Part shown: one piece after another, positions 12,537 to 12,941 of the stretch
Layout: each line of letters starts with the position of its first letter
Numbering within the stretch: position 1 is the first letter of the stretch
NCBI GenBank assembly: GCA_964460345.1
Contig: CAYWRO010000089.1
Coordinates: 1 to 12,941, forward strand
DNA: 12,941 bases
From: CAYWRO01 sp964460345
Lineage (GTDB): Bacteria; Planctomycetota; Phycisphaerae; Phycisphaerales; UBA1924
Direction: 5' to 3'
Notes under the pieces: generated by a model
Told to the model about the DNA's origin: nothing
The model's database searches: none
What the model saw: the letters and a program-made list of their open reading frames with translations, nothing else
Position numbers and translations under genes: made by a program

Positions 12537-12941
12537 ATGCAATCGCCGGTGACTGTCCGCGAACGGCTGGAGAAGATCGAGGCTCGGCTTGGCGTGATCG
12601 AGGGGCGATTGGGGCTTTCGGCAGCGGCTGCGGCCCCGGCCCCGGCGCAGGCCGATCCCGGCGCATCGTTGATCAGCGCACTGGACGCAGCCGGGGCTGA
12701 GCCGGCCGTCGCGCGGCCGCCTGTTGCGCGGCCGGCCCCTGTCCCGCCGCCGCCGCTGCCGCGGGCGGATCGGGCGAATGGCTTGCAGCCGACACGGCCC
12801 GGCGTGCGGGAGACTCCCGGGCAACCTGCTGAGCGCAGGCCGCTGAATGACGGCGGTTCGCCGCGGCGTGCGCCGACGCCGCCGCGCGTCCCTGCGGCCG
12901 TGCCCGTCCCTGCGGCCGTGCCCGTCCCTGCGGCCGTGCCC
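12537..12941 (+). CDS. Start of coiled-coil, proline-rich protein (partial)
   Basis: An ATG at 12537 follows a near-perfect AAAGGAG (12525-12531) by five bases and opens 135 stop-free codons to the window edge. Residues 1-27 (RERLEKIEARLGVIEGRLG) are a short amphipathic coiled coil. The rest is Ala/Pro/Arg-rich, ending in three VPAAVP units. N-termini of this kind occur in DUF2339-like large membrane proteins (coiled coil, Pro-rich linker, then many helices), but no domain is visible here, so that is only a suggestion. The gene is cut by the window end. It has its own promoter and operator and is probably separate from the GH3 operon. Confidence 0.75.
   Translation, partial: MQSPVTVRERLEKIEARLGVIEGRLGLSAAAAAPAPAQADPGASLISALDAAGAEPAVARPPVARPAPVPPPPLPRADRANGLQPTRPGVRETPGQPAERRPLNDGGSPRRAPTPPRVPAAVPVPAAVPVPAAVP
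12888..12941 (+). repeat. 18-bp tandem repeat, three exact units
   Basis: GTCCCTGCGGCCGTGCCC occurs three times without a difference (12888-12905, 12906-12923, 12924-12941), encoding VPAAVP each time. Identity at third positions points to recent expansion. The array reaches the last base of the window and may continue. Confidence 0.95.

Overview
The window is GC-rich and looks like planctomycete DNA, probably Phycisphaerae. The main reasons are a zinc ribbon of the CxxCGYxLxG...CPECGEP type common in planctomycete proteins, a long DUF1573 exported protein with a GSCGCT motif, a bacterial GH3-family enzyme, several starts without a Shine-Dalgarno sequence, and many short palindromic repeats. 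The species is not identified.

Layout. 190-2882 (+): two genes of reductive pyrimidine catabolism, a PreA-type dihydropyrimidine dehydrogenase and a dihydropyrimidinase. 2883-3361: a gene-poor convergent region with palindromic repeats and a strong bidirectional terminator. 3362-5889 (-): a tightly overlapping three-gene set encoding a DUF1573 exported protein, a membrane-anchored rhodanese and a MauE/DoxX-like membrane protein, probably one transcript. 5980-7014 (-): a tRNA-dihydrouridine synthase. 7015-7139: a divergent intergenic region filled by two head-to-head copies of a palindromic repeat. 7140-12395 (+): a LolC/FtsX-like permease, a LolD-like ATPase carrying an internal zinc ribbon, an alpha/beta hydrolase and a GH3 enzyme. 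12481-12941 (+): a promoter overlapped by a long palindromic operator, then the start of a coiled-coil/proline-rich protein that runs off the window and ends in an exact 18-bp tandem repeat.

The most interesting signal is the short palindrome family. Two sequence types (three copies of one, three of the other) share one architecture: an asymmetric 5' foot GTGG, an 8-bp stem, an invariant TCC loop and a 3' A. Four of the eight stem pairs differ between the types by compensatory changes. This resembles REP elements with a GTRG-type foot mobilised by RAYT transposases. One copy sits in frame inside the dihydropyrimidinase. Another supplies that gene's last codons and stop. Two inverted copies form a BIME-like structure between dus and the permease gene, and naive gene calls would translate them into a false shared N-terminal peptide in both genes.

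Functionally, PreA and HydA would reduce uracil/thymine and open the ring. The minus-strand set suggests a periplasmic or envelope redox/sulfur role. The permease and ATPase form a lipoprotein-release or MacB-like ABC system. The hydrolase and GH3 enzyme are translationally coupled and may act on a shared acyl substrate, which is inference.
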